Shown: positions 34,591 through 42,579 of the stretch, piece after piece
Layout: each line of letters starts with the position of its first letter
How positions within the stretch are numbered: the first letter of the stretch is position 1
Source of the DNA: Gemmobacter sp964439015
GTDB taxonomy: Bacteria > Pseudomonadota > Alphaproteobacteria > Rhodobacterales > Rhodobacteraceae
Direction of reading: 5' to 3'
Length of the DNA stretch: 64,000 nucleotides
Assembly: GCA_964439015.1 (NCBI GenBank)
Contig: CAYTMV010000005.1
Coordinates: 1-64,000, forward strand
Made by a program: the position numbers and the translations under genes
Notes under the pieces: generated by a model
Seen by the model: the letters and a program-made list of their open reading frames with translations, nothing else
Told to the model about the DNA's origin: nothing
Databases searched by the model: none

Positions 34591-35148
34591 ATGGTCGAAG
34601 ACGTGACTGCCGAACTTGGGGCGGATCGCAGCCTTTTGCTGGTCGATGACGATGAGCCTTTCGTAAAGCGCCTGGCCAAGGCCATGGAAAAGCGTGGATT
34701 CATCCCGGTGACGGCGGAAAGCGTTGCCGCGGGCAAGGCCTTGGCGGTCAGCCAGCCGCCAGCCTATGCAGTGGTTGATCTGCGGCTTGAGGATGGCAAC
34801 GGTCTGGAAGTGGTTGAGGTGTTGCGCGACCGCCGGCCCGATTGTCGCGTGGTGGTCCTGACGGGATACGGCGCGATCGCCACGGCGGTGGCCGCCGTGA
34901 AGATTGGTGCGGTGGATTATCTTTCCAAACCCGCCGATGCCAATGAGATTACAAATGCACTGTTGGCGCGCCAGGGTGAGGCATTGCCCCCGCCGCCCGA
35001 AAACCCGATGTCCGCCGACCGGGTGCGTTGGGAGCATATCCAGCGTGTTTATGAAATGTGCGACCGCAATGTTTCTGAAACAGCCCGCAGGTTGAACATG
35101 CACCGCCGAACCTTGCAGCGCATTCTCGCAAAGCGCAGTCCAAAATAA
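34591..35148 (+). CDS. regA: Redox response regulator RegA (PrrA)
   Basis: RegA is the global regulator of photosynthesis, carbon and nitrogen fixation and respiration genes in Rhodobacter relatives. The chosen ATG gives 185 residues. The receiver has the acidic pair in LLVDDDEPF and phospho-acceptor D63 in VVDLRLEDGNG, then LTGYGAIATAVAAVKIGA and the conserved Lys in YLSKPAD. A proline-rich linker (LPPPPENP) leads to the C-terminal Fis-like helix-turn-helix NVSETARRLNMHRRTLQRIL. It follows senC by 57 bp. Confidence 0.96.
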   Translation: MVEDVTAELGADRSLLLVDDDEPFVKRLAKAMEKRGFIPVTAESVAAGKALAVSQPPAYAVVDLRLEDGNGLEVVEVLRDRRPDCRVVVLTGYGAIATAVAAVKIGAVDYLSKPADANEITNALLARQGEALPPPPENPMSADRVRWEHIQRVYEMCDRNVSETARRLNMHRRTLQRILAKRSPK

Positions 35149-35172
35149 TTGCACTTTCGGAAATCGATGGCT

Positions 35173-35205
35173 AATATCCGGCCATCGCGCCGGATATTGT
35201 GTTTT
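35173..35205 (+). terminator. Hairpin terminator after regA
   Basis: A perfect 10-bp stem, AATATCCGGC with GCCGGATATT, has a 6-base loop and is followed by GTGTTTT. It lies 24 bp after the regA stop and before hvrA, so it could reduce read-through into hvrA. Confidence 0.6.
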
Positions 35206-35261
35206 ACAGGTGACGGCGGCGCGGGAAACAACAGTCATTTCCGCAAAAGGAAGCCCCCTGA

Positions 35262-35570
35262 ATGGACCTCAATGCGCTGTCATTGAAAGAGCTGAAAGAT
35301 TTGCAGACCCAGGTCTCGCGGGCGATTGCCTCTTTCGAGGATCGCAAGAAAAAGGAAGCCTTGGCCGAGTTGGAGGAAAAGGCTCGGCAAATGGGTTTCT
35401 CACTGGCAGAACTGACTGGAATGCAGGCGACCCGCAAGCGTGCGCCGGCCTCGGTCAAGTATGCAAATCCTGAAAATCCTTCGGAAACCTGGTCGGGTCG
35501 TGGGCGCAAGCCGCGCTGGTTCATCGAGGCGATGGCCGCTGGCAAATCGGCAGAAAGCATGTCGCTCTAA
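35262..35570 (+). CDS. hvrA: H-NS-family DNA-binding protein HvrA-like
   Basis: HvrA is an H-NS-type nucleoid protein that adjusts photosynthesis genes in Rhodobacter capsulatus. The 102-residue product has an N-terminal coiled coil (about 5-50, LKDLQTQVSRAIASFEDRKKKEALAEL). The C-terminal H-NS DNA-binding hook is YANPENPSETWSGRGRKPRWF, split across about 66-86. AAGGAAG precedes the ATG. Its place after regA matches the R. capsulatus cluster. The stop overlaps that of the convergent HD-hydrolase gene by 4 bp. Confidence 0.91.
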   Translation: MDLNALSLKELKDLQTQVSRAIASFEDRKKKEALAELEEKARQMGFSLAELTGMQATRKRAPASVKYANPENPSETWSGRGRKPRWFIEAMAAGKSAESMSL

Positions 35571-36184
35571 GCGTCCATTTCGACCAGCAAATCATGGTGG
35601 CGGGCGGTGAAATCCGCCCGCACCAGTGGCGCCGGACGCAGTTGAACGGACAGGCTGTCCAACAAAAGCCGATCCGGCTTGCCAAACAGCCGGTTGGCCT
35701 CGATTTCCGAGAATCCGGCGATACCGACAGCTTCTGCCCAGGCCGAAACATTATCCGCGGCCTTGATCGCCTTTTTTATCATTGCGGGCAGGACAGCCGG
35801 AAGGCCAAACCGGAGGTGAATGGCGGCTGTCAGGCGTTGATCCAGTTCGGCATAGCCGGGCCCGACCGATGCCTTGACCGGGCTGATCATGTCGCCGATC
35901 ACATATTCAGGCGCGTCATGCAGCAGCGCGGCCAGACGCCACCGCGCGGCAATCCCGGGATTCTGCCGCGAAAAGATCACTTCCACCAGCAGCGAATGTT
36001 CTGCCACGGAATAGGCATGATCGCCGCGGGTCTGACCGTTCCAGCGGGCCACAAAGGCCAGACCGTGGGCAATGTCCTCGATCTCGATATCCATCGGCGT
36101 GGGGTCCAGAAGATCCAGCCGCCGCCCGGACAGCATCCGCTGCCATGCCCGAGGTTGACGTGGATTGTTTCTGTTTCCGGCCAT
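35567..36184 (-). CDS. HD-domain phosphohydrolase (YfbR-like)
   Basis: This is a 205-residue HD-superfamily protein. Metal ligands are visible in SVAEHSLLV (His) and ALLHDAPEYVIGDM (His-Asp), the pattern of YfbR-type 5'-deoxynucleotidases. The preceding MSGRRLDLLDPTP segment is typical of the alphaproteobacterial subgroup. The substrate is not known from sequence. It diverges from ahcY and converges with hvrA with a 4-bp overlap. Confidence 0.82.
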   Translation of the reverse strand: MAGNRNNPRQPRAWQRMLSGRRLDLLDPTPMDIEIEDIAHGLAFVARWNGQTRGDHAYSVAEHSLLVEVIFSRQNPGIAARWRLAALLHDAPEYVIGDMISPVKASVGPGYAELDQRLTAAIHLRFGLPAVLPAMIKKAIKAADNVSAWAEAVGIAGFSEIEANRLFGKPDRLLLDSLSVQLRPAPLVRADFTARHHDLLVEMDA

Positions 36185-36268
36185 AATTTAATCTACTTTC
36201 CCTGATCATTGTCCCGCCAGCGGCGCAATGCTATCCAGCGCCAACAGTCATGCCAAGGAGTGCGGCTT

Positions 36269-37663
36269 ATGCCGAAGGATTACATCGTCAAGGATATTGC
36301 CCTCGCGGATTTCGGGCGCAAGGAGCTGACCATCGCCGAAACCGAAATGCCGGGCCTGATGTCCTGCCGGGACGAGTTTGGCGCCAGCCAACCGCTGAAA
36401 GGCGCGCGCATCGCCGGCAGCCTGCACATGACGATCCAGACCGGCGTGCTGATCGAGACGCTGAAGGCACTGGGCGCGGATGTGCGCTGGGCCTCGTGCA
36501 ATATTTTTTCGACGCAGGACCATGCCGCCGCAGCCATTGCCGCGACCGGCACGCCGGTCTTCGCGGTCAAGGGCGAAAGCCTCGAGGAATATTGGGAATA
36601 TACTGACCGCATCTTCCAGTTCGCGGAAGGCACGGCCAATATGATCCTCGACGATGGCGGCGACGCCACGTTGTATATCCTGCTGGGCGCGCGGGTCGAG
36701 GCCGGTGAGACCGACCTGATCGCGGTGCCGACTTCGGACGAGGAAGTCTGTCTTTTCAACCAGATCCGCAAGCGTCTGGCGGCCAGCCCCGGCTGGTTCA
36801 CCAAGCAGCGCGATGCGATCAAGGGCGTGTCCGAAGAGACGACCACCGGCGTGCATCGCCTGTATGATCTTCACAAGAAGGGCCTGCTGCCCTTCCCGGC
36901 AATCAACGTCAACGACTCGGTCACCAAGTCGAAGTTCGATAACAAGTATGGCTGCAAGGAATCGCTGGTGGACGGCATCCGCCGCGCAACCGATACGATG
37001 ATGGCGGGCAAGCTGGCCGTGGTTTGCGGCTATGGCGATGTGGGCAAGGGCTCGGCCGCTTCGCTGAAAGGCGCGGGCGCCCGCGTGATCGTGACCGAGA
37101 TCGACCCGATTTGTGCGCTGCAGGCGGCGATGGACGGGTTTCAGGTGACGACGCTGGAAGATGTGGTGGACGTGGCCGATATCTTCGTCACCACCACCGG
37201 CAACAAGGACGTCATCCGCATCGAGCATATGCGCGCGATGAAGGACATGGCGATTGTCGGCAACATCGGCCATTTCGATAACGAGATTCAGGTCGCGGCG
37301 CTGCGCAATCACAAGTGGACCAACATCAAGGATCAGGTGGACATGATCGAGATGCCCTCGGGCAATCGCATCATCCTGCTGTCCGAAGGGCGTCTGCTGA
37401 ACCTCGGCAATGCCACCGGCCACCCCTCCTTCGTGATGTCGGCTAGCTTTACCAACCAGGTGTTGGCGCAGATCGAGCTTTGGACCAAGGGCGGCGAATA
37501 CGCGCCGGGCGTCTATATTCTGCCCAAGGCGCTGGATGAAAAGGTTGCTCGTCTGCATTTGAAGAAGATCGGCGTCAAGCTGACCGAACTTCAGCCCGAG
37601 CAAGCCGATTACATCGGCGTTTCGGTGGCGGGCCCGTTCAAGTCCGAACATTACCGTTACTGA
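36269..37663 (+). CDS. ahcY: Adenosylhomocysteinase
   Basis: AhcY splits S-adenosylhomocysteine, the by-product of methylation, into adenosine and homocysteine. The ATG with AAGGAG 8 bases upstream gives 464 residues, the alphaproteobacterial size. Signatures include SCNIFSTQDHAAAAIA, NVNDSVTKSKFDNKYGC and the NAD-binding GYGDVGKGSA. The C-terminus SEHYRY is the conserved end. It sits next to the reg cluster as in Rhodobacter. No SAH riboswitch could be recognised in the short leader. Confidence 0.97.
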   Translation: MPKDYIVKDIALADFGRKELTIAETEMPGLMSCRDEFGASQPLKGARIAGSLHMTIQTGVLIETLKALGADVRWASCNIFSTQDHAAAAIAATGTPVFAVKGESLEEYWEYTDRIFQFAEGTANMILDDGGDATLYILLGARVEAGETDLIAVPTSDEEVCLFNQIRKRLAASPGWFTKQRDAIKGVSEETTTGVHRLYDLHKKGLLPFPAINVNDSVTKSKFDNKYGCKESLVDGIRRATDTMMAGKLAVVCGYGDVGKGSAASLKGAGARVIVTEIDPICALQAAMDGFQVTTLEDVVDVADIFVTTTGNKDVIRIEHMRAMKDMAIVGNIGHFDNEIQVAALRNHKWTNIKDQVDMIEMPSGNRIILLSEGRLLNLGNATGHPSFVMSASFTNQVLAQIELWTKGGEYAPGVYILPKALDEKVARLHLKKIGVKLTELQPEQADYIGVSVAGPFKSEHYRY

Positions 37664-37666
37664 TCG

Positions 37667-37686
37667 GAGGGCCCTGCGGGGCCCTC
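37667..37686 (+). terminator. Hairpin after ahcY
   Basis: An 8-bp stem, GAGGGCCC with GGGCCCTC, and a TGCG loop lie directly after the ahcY stop. The downstream tail (TCATCTT) is only weakly T-rich, so termination would be partial. Confidence 0.55.
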
Positions 37687-37719
37687 TCATCTTCACCCAA
37701 AACCCTTAGCAGGTGTAAT

Positions 37720-38298
37720 ATGAGTGAAACCGCAACTGCCGAAGCCCCCAGCCGCCGCGAGATGATGCGCGGCCGCCTGTTGGACAAGATGCCCAAGGGC
37801 GGCACTGCAGCCGAAATCGGTGTTTGGGAGGGTCAGTTTTCCAGACGCATCCTTGAAATTTGCGCGCCCGATCGGCTGCACCTGATCGACCCGTGGATGT
37901 ATATGCCCGAGTTTTCCAACACCGGTTTCGGTCGCAAGAAGAATGAAAACCTGATGGAAGTGAAATATCAGGATGTCGTCGCGATGTTTCAGGGAGACCC
38001 GCGGGTGGTGATCCATCGTGCGACCTCTGATGTTGCACTGTCGGCGCTGCCCGATGCCTCGTTGGACTGGGTTTACATCGACGGCAACCATAACGATCCT
38101 TTCATTGGCAATGATCTGGCACTGTGCCTGCAAAAGGTTAAGGCCAAGGGCGTGATCGCCGGCGACGACTATAACTGGATGTCGGACGCACAGGGCGCGC
38201 CGGTGCGCCGCGCGGTCGAGGCCGTCATGGCCGATCTGGGCGACAAGGCGCGTCTGACGTTGTTGGCCAATCAGTACATCATCGAGCTGAACCGCTGA
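37720..38298 (+). CDS. Class I SAM-dependent methyltransferase
   Basis: This is a 192-residue methyltransferase of the Methyltransf_24 type. It shows the SAM-binding AAEIGVWEGQFSRR and an acidic strand-2 end in HLIDPWMYM. DASLDWVYIDGNHND follows, with GVIAGDDYNW after strand 5. Members of this group methylate small metabolites or glycans, and the substrate here is unknown. It lies 56 bp after ahcY, which would dispose of its SAH product, but the hairpin between them makes co-transcription uncertain. Confidence 0.82.
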   Translation: MSETATAEAPSRREMMRGRLLDKMPKGGTAAEIGVWEGQFSRRILEICAPDRLHLIDPWMYMPEFSNTGFGRKKNENLMEVKYQDVVAMFQGDPRVVIHRATSDVALSALPDASLDWVYIDGNHNDPFIGNDLALCLQKVKAKGVIAGDDYNWMSDAQGAPVRRAVEAVMADLGDKARLTLLANQYIIELNR

Positions 38299-38303
38299 CC
38301 TCC

Positions 38304-38334
38304 TTTCCCCGCGGCTTGATGCCACGCGGGGAAA
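38304..38334. repeat. Inverted repeat after the methyltransferase gene
   Basis: A perfect 10-bp stem (TTTCCCCGCG with CGCGGGGAAA) has an 11-base loop, just after the methyltransferase stop. It resembles a terminator stem but has no T-run. Confidence 0.5.
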
Positions 38335-38428
38335 TCGGGCCGCAATTTCCCTTTGTCTGCCTGCGCGTTTGTCCTAAGGTCTTTCACAACTGCCGCGAAC
38401 GCGGTGCCACGAGGGACGGGAGCCTGAG

Positions 38429-38770
38429 ATGAGCAAGCGCGACGAACTGATCGCCAAATATGCCGAAGATCTGAAATCCAAGTGCAAGATGACGCCGGAC
38501 ATGGACCTTCTGACCAAGGTCACCATCGGCTGTGGCCCGTCGATCTATTCGCAGGATAGTGAAACCATCGCGGCCTCCGACAAGTCCGAGTTGGAGAGGG
38601 TGCGGACCAATTTTCTCATCAAGAAACTGGGTCTGGCCGACGGGCCAAAATTGACTGAGGCGATTGATGCGGTGATCGACATCTATGGCCGGTCTGAGCG
38701 CAACAAGTATCGTGCCGTGGTTTATTACATGCTGGTCAAACATTTCGGCAAGGAAAGCATCTACGCCTGA
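38429..38770 (+). CDS. DUF2853 family protein
   Basis: This is a 113-residue soluble protein of the DUF2853 family, whose function is unknown. The sequence is strongly helical, and the family signature is in SKRDELIAKYAEDLKSK and TIGCGPSIYSQDSETIAASDK (split across about 32-52). The C-terminal NKYRAVVYYMLVKHF is conserved. No membrane segment or catalytic motif is seen. It stands alone between the methyltransferase and ilvD. Confidence 0.85.
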   Translation: MSKRDELIAKYAEDLKSKCKMTPDMDLLTKVTIGCGPSIYSQDSETIAASDKSELERVRTNFLIKKLGLADGPKLTEAIDAVIDIYGRSERNKYRAVVYYMLVKHFGKESIYA

Positions 38771-38776
38771 GGACGG

Positions 38777-38815
38777 CGGAATGCGCGGCGATTGAAACAA
38801 ATCCCGCGCATTCCG
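38777..38815 (+). repeat. Long hairpin after the DUF2853 gene
   Basis: A perfect 12-bp inverted repeat (CGGAATGCGCGG with CCGCGCATTCCG) and a 15-base loop start 6 bp after the stop. The tail is GATTTGCG, so it is at best a weak terminator. Confidence 0.5.
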
Positions 38816-38916
38816 GATTTGCGACAGCCTGCGGTTTTCGCTAGGTTGATCCTTACAGGGCAGGAGCCCGAGACCTTTCAAGAACACGTGTGGTGCTGAG
38901 GGAGCACGTGGGGTGG

Positions 38917-38956
38917 ATGGAGGGTCTCGAGGGGTCGGGGCCCTCCATTTCTTTTC
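38917..38956 (+). promoter_or_regulatory. Terminator-like hairpin in the ilvD leader
   Basis: ATGGAGGG pairs with CCCTCCAT around a 16-base loop, and a T-rich tail (TTTCTTTTC) follows. It ends about 92 bp before the ilvD ATG. A smaller hairpin, GTGCT-GAGGG-AGCAC (38893-38907), lies just before it. The arrangement resembles an attenuator, but I see no leader peptide rich in branched-chain amino acids. Confidence 0.5.
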
Positions 38957-39048
38957 AGTCACATTTGCAGATCGCACCGCCGCGGGCGGTTGATTTTTCC
39001 TCGTTCAACGGGCAGTGCTTGACCCAACAGCCATCCCGGAGAGCCCAG

Positions 39049-40887
39049 ATGCCCGTCTATCGTTCCCGCACCTCGACCCACGGCCGCAACATGGCGGGGG
39101 CCCGTGGCCTCTGGCGTGCGACCGGGGTGAAGGACAGCGATTTCGGCAAGCCGATCATCGCCATCGTCAACAGCTTTACCCAATTCGTTCCGGGCCATGT
39201 GCATCTCAAGGATCTGGGCCAGATGGTCGCCCGCGAGGTCGAGGCGGCTGGCGGTATCGCCAAGGAGTTCAACACCATCGCCGTCGATGACGGGATCGCG
39301 ATGGGCCATGACGGGATGCTGTATTCGCTGCCGTCGCGCGAGTTGATCGCCGACAGCGTGGAATACATGGTTAACGCCCATTGTGCGGATGCCATGGTCT
39401 GCATTTCCAACTGCGACAAGATCACCCCCGGCATGCTGATGGCGGCGATGCGGTTGAACATCCCGGCGATCTTCGTCTCGGGCGGCCCTATGGAGGCCGG
39501 CAAGGTCACGCTGGGGGATGGCCGCACCGTGGCACTGGATCTGGTGGACGCGATGGTTGCTGCCGCCGATGACAAGGTCTCGGACGCTGATCTGGCCGCG
39601 ATCGAACAGGCGGCGTGTCCCACCTGTGGCTCCTGCTCGGGGATGTTCACCGCCAATTCGATGAACTGCCTGGCCGAGGCGCTGGGCGTGGCGCTGCCGG
39701 GCAACGGCTCGACGCTGGCCACCCATGCCTTCCGCAAAGGGCTGTTTCTCGAGTCTGGCCGCCGGGTGATGGAGATGGTCAAACGCTGGTACGAAGACGA
39801 GGATGCCTCGGTCCTGCCGCGCAACGTGATGAACAAGGCCGCGTTTGAAAACGCGATGGCGCTGGATATCGCCATGGGCGGCTCAACCAACACCGTGCTG
39901 CACATCCTGGCTTTGGCGCAGGAAGGCGGCGTCGATTTCACCATGGACGACATCGACCGGCTGTCGCGCAAAGTGCCCTGCCTGTGCAAGGTCGCGCCCA
40001 ACAAGGCCGATGTGCATATGGAAGACGTACACCGCGCCGGCGGCATCATGGCGATCCTGGGCGAGCTGGACCGGGGCGGCCTGATTGCGCGCGACTGCTC
40101 GACCGTTCATGCGCCGACGATCGGCGCTGCGATCGACCATTGGGACATCGCAAAATCCAACGCGCCCGAGGCGCAGCAGCTGTTCATGGCCGCACCCGGT
40201 GGCGTACCCTCGCAGACTGCCTTCAGTCAGGCGGCGCTGTGGCCCAGCCTGGATCTGGATCGCGAAAATGGGGTGATCCGTTCGGCAAGAACGCCGTTCT
40301 CGAAGGATGGTGGTTTGGCGGTGCTGAAGGGCAATCTGGCCCCCGACGGATGCATTGTGAAAACCGCCGGAGTTGACGAATCCATTCTCGTATTCAGCGG
40401 CAAGGCCAAGGTTTTTGAAAGCCAGGACGCGGCAGTCTACGGCATCCTGAACGGCGGGGTTGAGGCCGGGGATGTGGTCGTCATCCGTTATGAAGGGCCG
40501 AAAGGTGGCCCGGGCATGCAGGAAATGCTGTATCCGACCAGCTATCTGAAATCCAAAGGGCTGGGCAAGGCCTGCGCGCTGATCACTGACGGCCGGTTTT
40601 CTGGCGGCACCTCGGGCCTTTCGATCGGCCACGTTTCGCCCGAGGCCGCTTCAGGCGGCATGATCGGTCTGGTGCGTGAGGGCGACCGGATCGAGATCGA
40701 CATCCCCGCCCGCACCATCACGCTCGCTGTGCCGGAGGCCGAGTTGGCCGCCCGCCGCGCCGAGCAGGACGCCACGGGATGGAAGCCCGCGCAGCCGCGC
40801 AAGCGTCAGGTCTCGACTGCGCTGAAGGTCTATGCCCAGTTTGCATCGTCTGCCGACAAGGGTGCCGTGCGCGTGTTGCCCGATTAA
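39049..40887 (+). CDS. ilvD: Dihydroxy-acid dehydratase
   Basis: IlvD dehydrates dihydroxy acids in isoleucine, valine and pantothenate synthesis. The 612-residue protein has the long-form features, with iron-sulfur cysteines in SNCDKITPG and ACPTCGSCSGMFTANSMNCL. A conserved GGSTNTVLHI and the C-terminal TDGRFSGGTSGLSIGH (the last with PEAA) complete the family pattern. The ATG after CCGGAGAG gives MPVYRSRTSTHGRNMAG. An in-frame upstream GTG at 38890 would translate through the leader hairpin and is not homologous. Confidence 0.96.
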   Translation: MPVYRSRTSTHGRNMAGARGLWRATGVKDSDFGKPIIAIVNSFTQFVPGHVHLKDLGQMVAREVEAAGGIAKEFNTIAVDDGIAMGHDGMLYSLPSRELIADSVEYMVNAHCADAMVCISNCDKITPGMLMAAMRLNIPAIFVSGGPMEAGKVTLGDGRTVALDLVDAMVAAADDKVSDADLAAIEQAACPTCGSCSGMFTANSMNCLAEALGVALPGNGSTLATHAFRKGLFLESGRRVMEMVKRWYEDEDASVLPRNVMNKAAFENAMALDIAMGGSTNTVLHILALAQEGGVDFTMDDIDRLSRKVPCLCKVAPNKADVHMEDVHRAGGIMAILGELDRGGLIARDCSTVHAPTIGAAIDHWDIAKSNAPEAQQLFMAAPGGVPSQTAFSQAALWPSLDLDRENGVIRSARTPFSKDGGLAVLKGNLAPDGCIVKTAGVDESILVFSGKAKVFESQDAAVYGILNGGVEAGDVVVIRYEGPKGGPGMQEMLYPTSYLKSKGLGKACALITDGRFSGGTSGLSIGHVSPEAASGGMIGLVREGDRIEIDIPARTITLAVPEAELAARRAEQDATGWKPAQPRKRQVSTALKVYAQFASSADKGAVRVLPD

Positions 40888-40903
40888 ATCGGGCACACGA
40901 CGC

Positions 40904-40913
40904 GGGGGGGGGG
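40904..40913. repeat. G10 homopolymer
   Basis: Ten consecutive G residues lie in the intergenic space between convergent ilvD and the EVE gene. It is a possible slippage site or assembly weak point and changes no reading frame. Confidence 0.8.
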
Positions 40914-40944
40914 CTGTGTGCGCGGCGCCTGAATAAACCGATCC

Positions 40945-40968
40945 GGGTGGAGCCTTACGGCTCCACCC
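40945..40968. repeat. Hairpin at the end of the EVE-domain gene
   Basis: GGGTGGAGCC and GGCTCCACCC pair around a TTAC loop. It overlaps the last codons and stop of the EVE gene and lies between convergent genes. It has no T-run in either direction. Confidence 0.5.
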
Positions 40969-41374
40969 CGCCCATGCGGCAGACGATCTGCCACTCCTCG
41001 GCGGTGACCGGCTGAACAGAGAGGCGGGTGTTGTTCACCAGCACCATCTTCTCCAGCCCCGGCTGAACCTTGCAATCCTCCAGCGTGACCGGATGGACCA
41101 GCGGTTTGATCGCGCGGATATGCACGCAATCCCAGCGGGGGTCATCAGTGGTGCTGTCGGGCGCGCTTTCGGCGCAAACTTCGACGATGCCGACCACTTC
41201 CTTGCCGACGTTGGAGTGGTAGAAAAAACCCCGGTCACCGATCTTCATCGCCCGCATATTATTGCGGGCCTGATAGTTGCGAACCCCGCCCCATTCCTCG
41301 CCGGCATCGCCCCTGGCCACCTGTTGATCCCAGCTCCAGGTGTCCGGCTCGGATTTGAAAAGCCAGTAGTTCAT
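40955..41374 (-). CDS. EVE-domain protein
   Basis: EVE domains are PUA-like folds that bind modified bases in DNA or RNA. The 139-residue protein starts MNYWLFKSEPDTWSW, the family hallmark, followed by GVRNYQARNNMRAMKIGDRGFFYHSN (in two parts near residue 40) and WQIVCRMGG at the end. The start overlaps the yciI-like stop by 4 bp, so it is read with tsaD-gpsA-yciI. Free-standing EVE proteins of this type have no agreed role. Confidence 0.87.
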   Translation of the reverse strand: MNYWLFKSEPDTWSWDQQVARGDAGEEWGGVRNYQARNNMRAMKIGDRGFFYHSNVGKEVVGIVEVCAESAPDSTTDDPRWDCVHIRAIKPLVHPVTLEDCKVQPGLEKMVLVNNTRLSVQPVTAEEWQIVCRMGGVEP

Positions 41375-41643
41375 CCCACGACCTTCTTCCATTCGATGAT
41401 TTCGACCGACGTGAAAAGCCCGGCCTTGGCATAGGGGTCTGCGGCCGCCCAAGCGCGGGCGGCATCGAGGGTTTCGACCTCCAGAATCACCAGAGACCCG
41501 ATCATCGTGCCTTCCGGAGAAAGAAACGGCCCGGCCATTTCCACAACGCCGCTGGCGGCGATATGGTCCAGATGGGCGGCGCGGTTGTCCAGCCGGGTTT
41601 GCAGGCTACCGGGTTTGTCCTTGCAGATAAGGGCAACGCGCAT
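41371..41643 (-). CDS. YciI-family protein
   Basis: This is a 90-residue YCII-related protein, a dimeric ferredoxin-like fold. It has the signature Asp-Pro in AAADPYAKAGLF and the His in RAAHLDHIAASG. In related proteins these form a possible catalytic His-Asp pair, but the reaction is not established. It abuts the gpsA stop with no space and overlaps the EVE gene by 4 bp. Confidence 0.87.
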   Translation of the reverse strand: MRVALICKDKPGSLQTRLDNRAAHLDHIAASGVVEMAGPFLSPEGTMIGSLVILEVETLDAARAWAAADPYAKAGLFTSVEIIEWKKVVG

Positions 41644-42579
41644 TCATTCCTCCTTCAAGGGGCGGGTCATCAGGGTATTTATGGCTTGGGGCAGGGCAAT
41701 CCGGCCGTCGCAAAGGGCGGCGACCATCGTGGTGATCGGTGTCTCTAATCCTGCCGTATGGGCAATGTTAGAGACGCTTTTGGCCGTTGCGATCCCTTCT
41801 ACGGTCACGCTTGTATCAAAGCCTTCGCCCCGGCCCAGCGCCATGCCGAATCGAAAATTGCGGGACTGCTGCGAGGTGCAGGTCAGAACCAGATCGCCAA
41901 AACCCGAGAGGCCCGCCAGGGTTTCGGCCTTTGCACCGCGAAACAGGGCGAAGCGTTGCATCTCGGCATAGCCACGTGTCATCAGGGCGGCGCGGGCCGA
42001 GTCGCCCAGCCCCGCGCCAATCACCACCCCGGCGGCAATGGCGACGACATTCTTCAACGCACCGCCCAGTTCTGCGCCAATCGGATCAGCTGAGCGATAA
42101 AGGCGCAGCACCGGGGTTGAAAGCTCGGCCTGCAAAGCCTTACCGAGGCTGGGATCGGCACATGCCAGCGTCAGCGCCGTTGGCAGGCCTGCGGCGATAT
42201 CCGCGGCAAAGCTGGGGCCGGTCAGGATTGCGGGGGCGATTTCAGTCTCTATATCGGCCAAAATCGCCGTCGGTCCACGACCCGAAGACAGATCGACCCC
42301 CTTGCAGCAGGCGACCAGACGTCGACCGCGCAGATGTGAGGAATTCTCGGCAGCAAAGCCGGAAAGGGCCTGCATCGGCACGGCCAGCAGGATCGTTCTG
42401 GCATCTGATTTCTGAAAATCCGCCATGACAGTGACGTTTTCGGGCAGAATTACACCCGGCAGACGTGCAGATTGCCGACCCTCCAAGCCGCGACCCCAGA
42501 GCGCAACCTGCCGCTCGCGCCCCAAGGCCACCGCCAAGGCCGTGCCAAAGGCCCCCGCACCCAGAATCAAGATGCTCAT
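41644..42579 (-). CDS. gpsA: Glycerol-3-phosphate dehydrogenase [NAD(P)+]
   Basis: GpsA reduces dihydroxyacetone phosphate to sn-glycerol-3-phosphate for phospholipid synthesis. The 311-residue protein opens with the dinucleotide-binding ILGAGAFGTALAVALG. It has the ACCKGVD segment with catalytic Lys, LTGPSFAADIAAGLPTA, and ALKNVVAIAAGVVIGAGLGDSARAA (split around residue 190). The ATG at 42579 overlaps tsaD by 4 bp. A much longer upstream frame would read through tsaD and was discarded. Confidence 0.95.
   Translation of the reverse strand: MSILILGAGAFGTALAVALGRERQVALWGRGLEGRQSARLPGVILPENVTVMADFQKSDARTILLAVPMQALSGFAAENSSHLRGRRLVACCKGVDLSSGRGPTAILADIETEIAPAILTGPSFAADIAAGLPTALTLACADPSLGKALQAELSTPVLRLYRSADPIGAELGGALKNVVAIAAGVVIGAGLGDSARAALMTRGYAEMQRFALFRGAKAETLAGLSGFGDLVLTCTSQQSRNFRFGMALGRGEGFDTSVTVEGIATAKSVSNIAHTAGLETPITTMVAALCDGRIALPQAINTLMTRPLKEE

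Noticed and set aside
36185..36268. SAH riboswitch before ahcY
   Set aside because: The leader is only 84 bp and I could not fit the known consensus or stems.
36248..37696. A 482-codon frame antisense to ahcY
   Set aside because: ahcY is unmistakable on the other strand; this is its complement.
38884..38911. Two CACGTG cores upstream of ilvD as parS
   Set aside because: The flanking bases do not match the 16-bp parS palindrome.
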